From contig NZ_CVJQ01000001.1 in the NCBI RefSeq assembly GCF_001375595.1, positions 868,001 through 932,000 of the forward strand: 64,000 bases of DNA, in the 5' to 3' direction. This document shows, piece by piece, positions 27,444 through 37,854 of the stretch (positions within the stretch are counted from its first letter, which is position 1; the number at the start of each line of letters is the position of its first letter). The stretch comes from Phenylobacterium immobile (ATCC 35973) (GTDB lineage Bacteria > Pseudomonadota > Alphaproteobacteria > Caulobacterales > Caulobacteraceae). The notes below the pieces were generated by a model, which saw only the letters and a program-made list of their open reading frames with translations, searched no databases and was not told where the DNA came from. A program made the position numbers and the translations under genes.

Positions 27444-28285
27444 CGGACGCTGAACGACAGCGGCCGCCGCTCTGCGTCGAGCCGCAGCACCGCGTCGGCG
27501 CGCGCCGGACCCTCCTCAAGGAGCCGGCGTGTGACGCGTTCGAAGTGGGCGACGAAGCGCGCGACCTGGGCGTCGTCCATCAGGCCCGGCGCGCCTGGGC
27601 GCGCCGCGCGCAGTTTTGCCTCCTGTTCGCGACGCCAACCAACCACCACCTCGAAGTCCGGCGGCAGGATCTGGATCAGCGCGTCGAGCTGGGCGAACAG
27701 CGTCTGATCGGCCGCCAGGGCGGTGTTGACATAGGCCCGCCAGACACCCGTCGGGTCCTCGTTGCGCTCGAGCGCGTTGAGCGGCGTCGCAAGGTCAGCC
27801 ATGGGCGCAGGCCTGGCGCCCACGCACCACCCTTCAAAGAGCACGACGTCGGCGGGCCCCTCAAACCACGGCCAGTCGGCTTCCGGCGTGCGGTCATCCG
27901 TCGACTTGTCGAAGCGCGGCAGGGCGAGGCTTTCGCCGGCCCGCAGCGCCGCCAGCACCGACATCCCGAGCGCACGGTCGTGGGTGCCTGGAGGTCCGCG
28001 GGTGGCCAGCAGGGGATGAACGTCTCGAGCGAGGATCTGGCGCTCGGCATGAGTGAGGTAAAGGTCGTCGATCGATAGGCTGGCGACCCGCAGGCCGTGC
28101 CCGCGCAGGAGGTCGGAGAGAACCTCGCAGGCCGTGCTCTTGCCGCTGCCCTGAGGCCCGGAAAGCCCGACCATGAAGGGCCTCTGGCGGCGTCGCTCCA
28201 GGATCAACTGGGCCAGCGGCCGCAGCGCGATATCGACCGTCGCTGCGTAGTTCCTGGGCCAGCCGGCCTCAGACTCCGTCGGCAA
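27413..28285 (-). CDS. D-glycerate 3-kinase-like P-loop kinase
   Basis: 290-residue P-loop kinase of the plant and yeast type glycerate kinase family. Walker A is LSGPQGSGKST at about residues 41-51. The family motifs SIDDLYLTHAERQ, RGPPGTHDRALG, LPRFDKSTDDR and VVLFEGWCVG follow in order. It would phosphorylate D-glycerate to 3-phosphoglycerate, though some relatives act on other small substrates. The only start I find is a TTG at 28285, overlapping the diguanylate cyclase stop by 17 bp, which suggests cotranscription. Confidence 0.8.
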   Translation of the reverse strand: MPTESEAGWPRNYAATVDIALRPLAQLILERRRQRPFMVGLSGPQGSGKSTACEVLSDLLRGHGLRVASLSIDDLYLTHAERQILARDVHPLLATRGPPGTHDRALGMSVLAALRAGESLALPRFDKSTDDRTPEADWPWFEGPADVVLFEGWCVGARPAPMADLATPLNALERNEDPTGVWRAYVNTALAADQTLFAQLDALIQILPPDFEVVVGWRREQEAKLRAARPGAPGLMDDAQVARFVAHFERVTRRLLEEGPARADAVLRLDAERRPLSFSVRQPAPPPSTL

Positions 28286-29252
28286 GCACGCACCGGTTGC
28301 GGCCCGTTCGTTTGGCCGCGTAGAGGGCCACGTCGGCGGTGGCGAGCCATGCCTCGCAGGAGGCGGTCAGTGGATCGCCAAGAGCGACGCCAAAGCTGGC
28401 GGTCACCGCCTGCGGAAGCGTTCCCATCTGCAGGCGCTCGAGGCCCGCACGCACGGTTTCGGCGAAGGCCAGCGCATTGTCGGCGGCTGCTGCGTCGCCG
28501 GTCAGTAGGATGGCGAACTCCTCACCCCCCAGTCGGCCGACCATGCACCCGGCCGGAACAAGGTCGCGGCAGTGCTTCGCGATGGCTTTCAGCACGAGAT
28601 CGCCCATGGGATGGCCGTAGGTGTCGTTGATCGATTTGAAATGATCGGCGTCGAGCAGAATCATCGCGCAGGGGACAGCATCGCTCCGCAGTCTGGCGAG
28701 GGCCTTGTCGCCTTCGATGAGGAAGCCGCGGCGCGTCATCGCCCCGGTCAGGCCGTCGCTCTGGGCTATGACCCTCAGCTCCAGTTCGTCGACGATCATT
28801 GAGGCGAGGGTGGACAACATTGCCAACTGGCTGGCGTCGAACACCCGGGGCACCGTATCGATGGCGCAGAGCGATCCGACATTATAGCCGTCTGGCGTCG
28901 ACAGCGGCGCGCCGAGGTAGCTGCGAATGTGCGGGGGCCCGACGACCAGAGGGTTCTCTGCGAACCGTACGTCAGTCAGGGCGTCGCCGACGTTCATCGT
29001 TTCGCGCTGCTGGATCGTGTGGGTGCAGAAGGAGACGCCACGGCTGGTTTCCGAATCGCCGATGCCTTGGCGAGACTTGAACCACTGTCGATCCTGGTCG
29101 ATGAGCGAGACGGCGGACATGGGCACATTCAGGACCGACTGCACGAGCTGTGTGATCCGGTCGAAAGACGGCTCTGGCATGGTGTCGAGCACATTATAGC
29201 GTTGCAGAGCCGCCAAGCGACCTTGCTCGTCCATCAGCTTCGCATCGTTCAT
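28269..29252 (-). CDS. GAF-GGDEF diguanylate cyclase
   Basis: 327-residue signalling enzyme that should make cyclic di-GMP. An N-terminal GAF domain (about residues 10-155) opens with RLAALQRYNVLDTMPEPSFDRIT, the pattern of small-molecule or redox-sensing GAF proteins. The GGDEF domain follows, with LLDADHFKSINDTYGHPMGD, the active-site motif RLGGEEF, and ADVALYAAKRTGRNR. The catalytic motif is intact. I see no RxxD inhibitory site just before it. No membrane segment, so it is cytoplasmic. ATG at 29252. Confidence 0.92.
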   Translation of the reverse strand: MNDAKLMDEQGRLAALQRYNVLDTMPEPSFDRITQLVQSVLNVPMSAVSLIDQDRQWFKSRQGIGDSETSRGVSFCTHTIQQRETMNVGDALTDVRFAENPLVVGPPHIRSYLGAPLSTPDGYNVGSLCAIDTVPRVFDASQLAMLSTLASMIVDELELRVIAQSDGLTGAMTRRGFLIEGDKALARLRSDAVPCAMILLDADHFKSINDTYGHPMGDLVLKAIAKHCRDLVPAGCMVGRLGGEEFAILLTGDAAAADNALAFAETVRAGLERLQMGTLPQAVTASFGVALGDPLTASCEAWLATADVALYAAKRTGRNRCVLADGV

Positions 29253-29397
29253 CAACTAGCCTTGCCGCCGGACCGCCGGCTTTCAATCATCTGAGACTAT
29301 TTGAGCATGGCCGCTCGCACACGCAACACGTGTGGCGTCGCCGCGGCGGCGATTCGCCGATCATTGCGACATCGCGGCGAAGCAAACTGTGAAACCC

Positions 29398-29472
29398 TGG
29401 TGGACGCGGCTGGGATCGAACCAGCGACCCCTACGATGTCAACGTAGTGCTCTCCCGCTGAGCTACGCGTCC
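29398..29472 (-). tRNA. tRNA-Val(GAC)
   Basis: On the minus strand, acceptor arm GGACGCG pairs with CGCGTCC, with D-arm GTAGCTCAGCGGGAGAGC, anticodon arm CTACG-TTGACAT-CGTAG and T-arm containing GGTTCGATCC. The anticodon is GAC (29438-29440 on the plus strand as gtc), reading Val GUC codons. The CCA end is encoded. The element is 75 nt with CCA and stands alone between the cyclase and amidohydrolase genes. Confidence 0.97.
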
Positions 29473-29572
29473 TTGGGTCCAGGGAGGGCGGATATACAGA
29501 GGCGTTGCGCGCTTAGCAACCCGCCAGCGCGGCCTTGCTAAGCTCAAGCGCGCAGCGTTGTATGCCCTCATC

Positions 29573-30472
29573 ATGGAAGACTGCGAATCTATCGCAAACG
29601 AAGGCGACCAGACGCCGAACGCCGCCTTTGACGTGCGTCGCGCGGCGCGAGCAGGCGAGGCTGCGCCAACACCGCTGGTCTTCGCTTCACCCCATTCTGG
29701 CCGGGACTATCCTGACGACATGGGATCCGCACTCGATCCGCGGAACCTGCGGTTGTCGGAAGACGCCTTCGTCGACGACTTGATCGAGGCCGCTCCAGCG
29801 ATGGGCGTCGCGGTCATCGCCGCCCGTCTGGGCCGCGCCTACATCGACATGAACCGCGAGGCCTTTGAACTCGATCCGGCCATGTTCGCCGATGAACTGC
29901 CCGCCCACGCGAAGCCGCGTACGGCGCGCGTCGCCGCCGGCCTGGGCTCGATCGCCAAGGTCGTCGCCGAGGGCAAGGAGATCTATGCGCGCAAGCTGAT
30001 GTTCGCCGAGGCGCGTGACCGTATCGAAAGCGCGCATCAGCCCTATCACGCTGCTTTGGAACAGCTACTGGAAGAGGCGCGCGCGGCGCACGGCTTCGCC
30101 GTGCTGATCGACTGGCATTCAATGCCCGCCGCCGCCGCCCGCGGCGCGACGCGGGAGAGGCCCTGCGATATGGTGCTGGGCGACCGGTTCGGTGCGGCTT
30201 GCTCGAACCTGGTGACCAGCCTGATCGAGCGCGAGTTGGAGGCCATGGGCTATCGGCTGGCGCGTAACGCGCCCTACGCCGGCGGCTACACGACAGAGCA
30301 CTACGGCCGCCCCGCTCAGGGCGTCCACGCGCTGCAGATCGAGATCAACCGGGGCCTGTATCTGGATGAAAAGGCGCTAAAGCCGACGGCGGGGTTCGCC
30401 AAGCTGAAGAGCCGCCTCGAAACCTTGACCCAGACCTTGGTGGCGACCGACTGGGCGGAACTCGCTCCCTGA
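29573..30472 (+). CDS. N-formylglutamate amidohydrolase family protein
   Basis: 299-residue amidohydrolase of the HutG/FGase family, which in histidine breakdown releases formate from N-formylglutamate. Visible motifs: FASPHSGRDYP near the N-terminus, the metal-binding IDWHSMP at about residue 180, and TTEHYGRPAQGVHALQIEINRGLYLDE near the C-terminus. No hut genes are nearby, so the substrate could differ. I use the ATG at 29573; a TTG at 29558 is in frame but lies against poor context. Confidence 0.85.
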   Translation: MEDCESIANEGDQTPNAAFDVRRAARAGEAAPTPLVFASPHSGRDYPDDMGSALDPRNLRLSEDAFVDDLIEAAPAMGVAVIAARLGRAYIDMNREAFELDPAMFADELPAHAKPRTARVAAGLGSIAKVVAEGKEIYARKLMFAEARDRIESAHQPYHAALEQLLEEARAAHGFAVLIDWHSMPAAAARGATRERPCDMVLGDRFGAACSNLVTSLIERELEAMGYRLARNAPYAGGYTTEHYGRPAQGVHALQIEINRGLYLDEKALKPTAGFAKLKSRLETLTQTLVATDWAELAP

Positions 30473-30549
30473 GCTGCGAGCCAGCTTCGCCCGCGAGTTT
30501 TTCAGGCGCCGGCCGTTTTCCGATCCGCGGACCAGACAGGCTTCAGACC

Positions 30550-30643
30550 AAAAAAAAGCCGCGCCACTGTCACAAGGACGGGGCGCGGCAAGTCATTAGG
30601 GAGGAAACGCCCAGGAAGGGCAGAGGCGTCAGCGACGCCTCAC
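30550..30643 (-). ncRNA. Putative small RNA A with anti-Shine-Dalgarno motif
   Basis: Read on the minus strand, the predicted 94-nt RNA folds into three hairpins. Stem 1 is GAGGCGTC-GCT-GACGCCTC (30641-30623), stem 2 is GCCC-TTCCT-GGGC (30621-30609), and a terminator has GCCGCGCC pairing with GGCGCGGC followed by eight T (30589-30550). Between stem 2 and the terminator is an open CGTTTCCTCCCTAATGACTT, whose CCTCCC is complementary to a Shine-Dalgarno site. A promoter, TTGTTT-17-TATAAG, sits at the right distance. No open frame fits. A second copy of the core lies at 63347-63369. Confidence 0.7.
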
Positions 30644-30649
30644 AACTTC

Positions 30650-30678
30650 CTTATACGGTGCGGCGCACAACGAAACAA
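30650..30678 (-). promoter_or_regulatory. Promoter of putative small RNA A
   Basis: Minus-strand -35 box TTGTTT (30678-30673) and -10 box TATAAG (30655-30650) with a 17-bp spacer. The predicted start near 30643 falls two bases before stem 1 of the small RNA. Confidence 0.6.
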
Positions 30679-30923
30679 GCAGAAAATTTCACCATTTCGA
30701 TCGATCAAATTTCGAACTATATAAAATCCAATATTAACAGTTACTTGTTCGAAATTAGCGCCGTTTAGATTGAATTTTGCGCTGCACAATGGAATGGAGC
30801 GTGCGGTGCAGCGAAATGCGAATCTGCGGCAGGGGTGGCTTCAGAGGCCCGTCTCGTCTAAAAGCCCGCGTCTTCTCAAAAATTCGCACGCGCCCAAAGC
30901 CCTGCCCGGACCCTGGACTTCCC

Positions 30924-32756
<1,833 letters not shown>

Positions 32757-32759
32757 GCG

Positions 32760-34076
32760 ATGGCGCGAGGCGACCTGGCCGAAATCACCGGGTCCGACCG
32801 CCAGTCCGCGCGCGAGCGGGCGTTTCGGCTGCTCGCCGGCGTCGTCACCGCCCTGGTGGCGACCTTCGCCGTCTTGGCGGCCGTCTTCGTAGGTTACGAC
32901 AATTCGGTCCAGTGGGTGACTCACACCCACGCTGTGCGCACTGGCGTGGCGGATGTCCTGCAGGGGGTGTCAGACGCCGAATCCGCCCAGCGCGCCTATA
33001 TGGTCACCAACAATGAGCGCTACGTGGGGGTCCAGCAGGAGGGCCGCGCTTACGCGCTGCCCAGGCTCTCGGATCTGCGCGTGATGACCACCGACAACCC
33101 CGAACAGCAGAAGCGAATCGCGGCGCTGTCGCAGCTTGTCGACCAGCGGTTGGCGATCATGGATCAGGTGATTGCAACCCGCAGGATGTCCGATGTCGAC
33201 ACTGCCGTCAGCGTTGGCCGTCGACATGGCGCAGGCGAGGTCAACGTCCAGATCCGCCGGATCCTCTCGGAGATCGATCAGGCGGAAGCCGCCCTTGAAG
33301 CCGATCGCGAACGCCGCGCGTCCGCTCTGCGGCTCCTGCTTGTGGTGACCGCCGTCACCTTCGGCCTCCTGCTCATCGCCCTGTTCGTCAAGGCCATCCG
33401 TGATCTCGCGCTGGATCGCGAGGTTGAGATGGAGACGTCGGACCGGTTGCGCGAACTCGTTCGGCAGCGGACTCTGCTGCTCGACGAGGTCAATCACCGC
33501 GTCAAGAACTCCCTGCAGCAGATCGCCGGCGTCATGCGCCTGCAGGCGCGGGCCGCGAACAATCCTGAGGTCCGAGAAGAGCTGGAGAAGACGCTCGCGC
33601 GGATCATCGCCGTCGGGCGCGTCCATGAGCAGGTCTACAAGGCCGAGGGGCGTCTTGGCGTGTTCGACGCCGGCAGCTATGCTGATCATCTTGCGCGCGA
33701 TCTGGTGCAGTCGATGGGCCGGGAAGACATCCGCCTCGAGATTGAAACCGAATCCGCGCTGCTCGACCTTGGTCACGCCAGTCCGATCGCCTTGATCCTG
33801 AATGAATTGATCACCAACGCCCTAAAATATGGCTGCCCCGCCGAGGCGGTCGGCTGCGCCCTGCGCGTGGTCTTCGCCGGCGAAGGCGAGAACTATGTGC
33901 TCAGCGTCGCCGATGATGGACCAGGGCTGGCGGCGGACGCCCAGCTGGTGAGCTCCAACACCCTTGGCCTGCGCGCGGTTGACGCCTTGGCGCGCCAACT
34001 TGGCGGGCGGCTGGAAGTTGAACGGCCCACGCAGGGCGCGACGTTCCGGGTGCGCTTCCCGAAGGCGGCGGCCTGA
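32760..34076 (+). CDS. CHASE3-domain sensor histidine kinase (HisKA_2/HWE type)
   Basis: 438-residue membrane sensor kinase. Membrane helices at about residues 23-46 and 188-208 flank a CHASE3-like periplasmic domain (SDAESAQRAYMVTNNERYV). The HisKA_2 phosphoacceptor is LLDEVNHRVKNSLQQIAG with His at residue 246. The ATPase follows with LILNELITNALKYG (N box), VADDGPGL and NTLGLRAVDALARQLGG. Kinases of this type often feed the alphaproteobacterial general stress response. It starts 3 bp after typA and overlaps the response regulator by one base, a cognate pair. Confidence 0.92.
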   Translation: MARGDLAEITGSDRQSARERAFRLLAGVVTALVATFAVLAAVFVGYDNSVQWVTHTHAVRTGVADVLQGVSDAESAQRAYMVTNNERYVGVQQEGRAYALPRLSDLRVMTTDNPEQQKRIAALSQLVDQRLAIMDQVIATRRMSDVDTAVSVGRRHGAGEVNVQIRRILSEIDQAEAALEADRERRASALRLLLVVTAVTFGLLLIALFVKAIRDLALDREVEMETSDRLRELVRQRTLLLDEVNHRVKNSLQQIAGVMRLQARAANNPEVREELEKTLARIIAVGRVHEQVYKAEGRLGVFDAGSYADHLARDLVQSMGREDIRLEIETESALLDLGHASPIALILNELITNALKYGCPAEAVGCALRVVFAGEGENYVLSVADDGPGLAADAQLVSSNTLGLRAVDALARQLGGRLEVERPTQGATFRVRFPKAAA

Positions 34077-34426
34077 TGCGTGTCCTGATCGTTGAAGACG
34101 ACGCCTTGATCGCCCTGGACATGGCCGGTCTTGTCGAAGACCTGGGCCACGAGGTGATCGGCTCGGAAGCCGAGGCCGAGGCCGCGTTCGCGCTTGCCCG
34201 CAACGACCGACCGGATGTCGCCCTGGTCGACATCCGCCTGGCAGGCAAGGCCGACGGCGGCGAGCTCGCGGGGTGGCTCTACCGGGACCTTGGCGTTCGG
34301 TCGCTGTTTGTCTCGGGCTCCATCACCGAGACTTTCCGCGAGGCGATGGCCGACATTCAGCCCTTGGGCTTCCTCGGCAAGCCGATCACCTTCCGCAACC
34401 TGGGCGAGGCGTTGCGCGACATCTGA
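34076..34426 (+). CDS. Single-domain response regulator
   Basis: 116-residue receiver domain with no output domain. The acidic pocket is IVEDDALIA, the phosphoacceptor is Asp52 in ALVDIRLAGKADGGELA, and the conserved Lys is in FLGKPITFRNL. It overlaps the kinase stop by one base (TGATG). Such stand-alone receivers act as phosphate sinks, phosphotransfer steps or protein-binding switches, so a cognate but non-DNA-binding role is likely. Confidence 0.92.
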   Translation: MRVLIVEDDALIALDMAGLVEDLGHEVIGSEAEAEAAFALARNDRPDVALVDIRLAGKADGGELAGWLYRDLGVRSLFVSGSITETFREAMADIQPLGFLGKPITFRNLGEALRDI

Positions 34427-34531
34427 GGCCTGCAGGCGGAAACGTCCCTCCGCCCCCTTGCGGTCACGCCAGCGACAACGCACGTTCCTGACCTGAATCT
34501 CGCCTGACTTGAATCTCGATTGGAGTTTGAA

Positions 34532-35140
34532 ATGCAAACCGGCTGGCTCGACGAAGACGAAGACGGCGAAGATAACCGCCTGCCGGACATGCCGATGAAC
34601 TCGGGCCCGGTGCAGAACGCGCTCTACAAGTCGCGCACCGTCCTGATCTTCGGCGAGGTGAACATGCGCATGGCCGAGCGTGTGACCGCCCAGCTGTCGG
34701 CCTTCGCGGCTGAGAGCGACAAGGAAATTCGGGTGCTCATCAACTCGCCCGGCGGTCACGTCGAAAGCGGCGACACCATCCACGACATGATCCGCTTTTG
34801 CGGTGCGCCGGTGAAGGTGATCGGCACGGGCTGGGTCGCTTCCTCGGGCGCGCACATCTTCCTGGGCGCCAAGAAGGAGAACCGCTTCTGTCTGCCCAAC
34901 ACGCGCTTCCTGCTGCACCAGCCGGCTGGTGGCGTGCGCGGGCAGGCCTCGGACATCCAGATCGAGGCCGAAGAGATCATCAAGATGCGCGACCGTGTGA
35001 ACAAGATCATCGCCCGCGAGACCGGCCAGACGCTCGAACGAATCGTCAAGGACACCCAGCGCAACTTCTGGATGAGCGCTGAAGAGGCCATCGCCTACGG
35101 CCTGGTCTCCAAGATCGTCACCGACGCTTCGGACGTCTGA
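34532..35140 (+). CDS. clpP: ClpP-like serine protease subunit
   Basis: 202-residue ClpP homologue. The catalytic Ser is in GTGWVASSGAHIFLG, the His in RFLLHQPAGG and the Asp in IVKDTQRNFWMSAEEAIAYGL, so the triad is complete. It has an unusual acidic N-terminus (DEDEDGEDNRL) before the ClpP core and no clpX or clpA beside it, unlike the main clpP locus, so this is probably a second paralogue. GGAG at 34522-34525 supports the ATG at 34532 rather than an upstream TTG. It is separated from the glucosidase gene by 4 bp. Confidence 0.9.
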   Translation: MQTGWLDEDEDGEDNRLPDMPMNSGPVQNALYKSRTVLIFGEVNMRMAERVTAQLSAFAAESDKEIRVLINSPGGHVESGDTIHDMIRFCGAPVKVIGTGWVASSGAHIFLGAKKENRFCLPNTRFLLHQPAGGVRGQASDIQIEAEEIIKMRDRVNKIIARETGQTLERIVKDTQRNFWMSAEEAIAYGLVSKIVTDASDV

Positions 35141-35144
35141 ACCC

Positions 35145-36740
35145 ATGAGCGAGGCGTGGTGGAAGGGCGCGATCCTCTACCACGTCTACGTTCGCAGCTT
35201 CTTTGACTCAGACGCCGATGGACAGGGTGACCTGGCCGGATTGGAGGAGAAGCTCGACTACATCGCCAGTCTCGGCGTCGACGGGATCTGGCTGTCGCCT
35301 ATCCATCCCTCGCCAGATCGCGATTGGGGCTACGATGTTTCAGACTTCGAGGACGTCCATCCGGACTACGGGACGCTCGAGGACTTCGACCGCCTCCTGG
35401 ATGCGGCTCACGCCCACGGATTGAAGGTCGTGCTGGACGAGGTCCTGGCCCACACCTCCGACGAGCACGCCTGGTTCATCGACAGCCTGACCGGCGGGTC
35501 CGCAGGGGAGAAGGCCGACTGGTATGTCTGGGCCGATCCGGCGGATGATGGGACCGCGCCCAACAATTGGCTCTCTGTGTTTGGCGGTCCGGCCTGGGCC
35601 TACCAGCCCCACCGCCGCCAGCACTATCACCACAAGTTCCTCAGGCAGCAGCCAAAGCTTAACTGGCGTTCGCCAGGCGCGCGGGCCGCGGCAATGCAGG
35701 TCCTCGACTACTGGCTCGAGAAGGGCGTCGATGGCTTTCGCCTGGATGTCGCCGGCGCTTACCTGCACGACGACGCCCTGACCGATAACCCCGCTGTCCC
35801 GCCGGAGGCGCGCACCGCCCAGACCTGGTCGCAGGCCGCGAGCCTTCAGCGGCACATCCACGACGCAAATCTGATCGAGAACGCCGAGCTGCTCGACGCC
35901 GTCCGCCGCCGCGTCGAGGCCTGGGGCGACCGCTTCGTCTTCGGCGAGTTCTTCGAGGAGGAGGCCCGCGCCGGCGCCTATCTCGCCTCGGACGAGGGCC
36001 TGCACTCGGCCTATACCTTCGTCCTGCTGACCGCCGAGCGGATGACTGCGCGGCTGGTGCGCGACCACTATGCGCAGCTCGCCTCTCATCCCGGCCACTG
36101 GCCCACCATCTCGTTCAGCAACCACGACGTGCCCCGCGCGGTCAGCCGCCTGGCCGATGGCTCGCCGGAGGCGGCGCGCATGCTGCTTGGGCTCCTGGCG
36201 ACCCTGCAGGGCACGATATTGATCTATCAGGGTGAGGAGTTGGGCCTGCCGCAGGCCAAGCTGACGCGGCGCGAGCAGCGCGACCCTGTTGGCGATCTCT
36301 ATTGGCCCTACGCCGGCGGCCGCGACGGCGCGCGCACACCCATGCCCTGGAGCGACGATGAGACCCTCGGATTCAGCAAAGGCGAAGCCTGGCTCACGCC
36401 ATCGCCGCTGCATCGCGCGCTCAGCGTCGCAGCGCAGGATGATGATGAGGATTCGGTGCTGAACTTCGCCCGCGCGGTCATCGCGCTTCGCCAGGATTCC
36501 CAGGCGCTGCGCACGGGCGAGATCGTTTTCTTGGACGCCGCAGAGCCGGCCTTGGCCTTTGTGCGGCGCGATGGCGACGAAGCCATCGCCTGCGTCTTCA
36601 ATCTTTCGCCCGAGCCCTGCATCGTCGAAACGCCGGCGCTGGAGGATGGCGTCCTGCTTGAACTGCGCGCGGGAGAGGTGGAGTTGCGCGGCGGCTCCAT
36701 TGGCCTTTCGCCCTTTGCTGCGGCGTTTGTGAAGCTCTGA
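35145..36740 (+). CDS. GH13 alpha-glucosidase
   Basis: 531-residue glycoside hydrolase of family 13, the oligo-1,6-glucosidase/alpha-glucosidase group. Conserved regions in order: GVDGIWLSPIHPSP, VVLDEVLAHTSDEHAWF, GFRLDVAGAYLHD (nucleophile Asp), FVFGEFFEEEAR (acid-base Glu) and TISFSNHDVPR (transition-state Asp). A C-terminal beta-sandwich follows. No signal peptide, so it acts on imported oligosaccharides in the cytoplasm. It lies 4 bp after clpP on the same strand, without an obvious functional link. Confidence 0.92.
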   Translation: MSEAWWKGAILYHVYVRSFFDSDADGQGDLAGLEEKLDYIASLGVDGIWLSPIHPSPDRDWGYDVSDFEDVHPDYGTLEDFDRLLDAAHAHGLKVVLDEVLAHTSDEHAWFIDSLTGGSAGEKADWYVWADPADDGTAPNNWLSVFGGPAWAYQPHRRQHYHHKFLRQQPKLNWRSPGARAAAMQVLDYWLEKGVDGFRLDVAGAYLHDDALTDNPAVPPEARTAQTWSQAASLQRHIHDANLIENAELLDAVRRRVEAWGDRFVFGEFFEEEARAGAYLASDEGLHSAYTFVLLTAERMTARLVRDHYAQLASHPGHWPTISFSNHDVPRAVSRLADGSPEAARMLLGLLATLQGTILIYQGEELGLPQAKLTRREQRDPVGDLYWPYAGGRDGARTPMPWSDDETLGFSKGEAWLTPSPLHRALSVAAQDDDEDSVLNFARAVIALRQDSQALRTGEIVFLDAAEPALAFVRRDGDEAIACVFNLSPEPCIVETPALEDGVLLELRAGEVELRGGSIGLSPFAAAFVKL

Positions 36741-36771
36741 TTAAGTTGTGATTGCGGATAAGAGGGGCCGC

Positions 36772-37854
36772 ATGACGCAGCAGGACCAGTTCGAGAAGGC
36801 GACCACGCCCCGTTTCGGGCGCGGCTTCCTGCGTGACATCTGGTACTTCGCAGCGCTCTCGCGGGACCTCAAGCGCGGCAAGATGGGCCGCTACGAGTTC
36901 CTGGGCGAACCCGTCCTCTTAGGGCGTTCGCCGGACGGGGCGATCTTTGCGCTTCGAGACATCTGTCCGCACCGCGCTGCGCCGATCTCGGCGGGCCGCT
37001 TCCGCAAGGAAGCTTCCGGCGACGAGGTCGTCGAGTGTCCCTATCATGGCTGGCGCTTTGGTGCGGATGGTGTGTGCCGGGCGATCCCGTCTCTCGCCGA
37101 CGACCAGGCGATGGATGTGAGCCTCATCCGCGTCCGGCGTTACCCGACCTCGGAAAGCCAGGGCCTGGTGTTCATCTGGATCGGCGATGGCGAACCCAGC
37201 GAAGCGCCGCCGCTGTTCCCAGGGGTGGCGGCGACCTCGCCGAAGGTCATCGACCGCATGGACTTCCACGCCCATATCGACCACGCGGTCGTGGGCCTTA
37301 TGGACCCGGCCCACGGGCCCTACGTCCACCAGCAATGGTGGTGGCGCTCGGCCGGCAGCCAGCACCAGAAGGCCAAGCAGTTCACGCCCAGCGAATCCGG
37401 CTTCGCCATGACGCGGCATTCGCCGTCGAAGAACTCGCGCGCCTACAGGATTCTGGGCGGGGCGCCGGAGACCGAAATCACCTTCCGCATCCCTGGGTTG
37501 CGCTGGGAGCATGTGACGGTCGGCAAGCGCCAGGTGCTGTCGCTGACTTGTCTCACGCCGATGGGCGAGCGGCGGACGCGCATCACCCAGATCATCTGGT
37601 CGGACCACCCGGCCTTCATCTTCCTGCGCCCGGTGATCGCCGCGGCGGCCAGGGCCTTCCTGAGGCAGGACGGCCGCATGGTCGATCTGCAGAACGAAGG
37701 CCTGAAGTACGATCCGACGTTGCTTTGGATCGACGACGCGGACAGTCAAGCCAAATGGTACATGCGCTTGAAGAGCGAGTGGGAGCAAAGCCGTCGCGAG
37801 CAGCGGGCGTTCCGTAATCCGATAGAGCCCGCCGTTCTGCGTTGGCGCAGCTAG
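36772..37854 (+). CDS. Rieske non-heme iron oxygenase, alpha subunit
   Basis: 360-residue oxygenase component. The Rieske [2Fe-2S] site is CPHRAAP followed about 20 residues later by CPYHGW. The catalytic iron site is in HIDHAVVGLMDPAHGPYVHQQ, whose Asp and two His match the 2-His-1-carboxylate ligands. It resembles VanA- and pheophorbide-a-type oxygenases. No reductase or ferredoxin gene is adjacent. The ATG at 36772 is preceded by GAGGGG. The stop shares CTAG with the convergent transpeptidase gene. Confidence 0.85.
   Translation: MTQQDQFEKATTPRFGRGFLRDIWYFAALSRDLKRGKMGRYEFLGEPVLLGRSPDGAIFALRDICPHRAAPISAGRFRKEASGDEVVECPYHGWRFGADGVCRAIPSLADDQAMDVSLIRVRRYPTSESQGLVFIWIGDGEPSEAPPLFPGVAATSPKVIDRMDFHAHIDHAVVGLMDPAHGPYVHQQWWWRSAGSQHQKAKQFTPSESGFAMTRHSPSKNSRAYRILGGAPETEITFRIPGLRWEHVTVGKRQVLSLTCLTPMGERRTRITQIIWSDHPAFIFLRPVIAAAARAFLRQDGRMVDLQNEGLKYDPTLLWIDDADSQAKWYMRLKSEWEQSRREQRAFRNPIEPAVLRWRS

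Larger units (their letters stand above)
30473..30923. other. AT-rich intergenic region upstream of typA
   Basis: 451 bp without a protein gene. It holds a putative minus-strand small RNA (30550-30643) with its promoter, then about 120 bp of unusually AT-rich DNA (30680-30780). In the AT-rich part a 9-bp inverted repeat, ATTTCGAAC (30709-30717) and GTTCGAAAT (30747-30755), flanks 29 bp. The remainder up to 30923 is the likely typA leader, in which I see no clear structure. Confidence 0.6.

Noticed and set aside
30777..30923. N-terminal extension of typA by 49 residues
   Set aside because: The extension is Arg- and Cys-rich, lacks a ribosome site and is absent from the TypA family; the ATG at 30924 gives the standard N-terminus.
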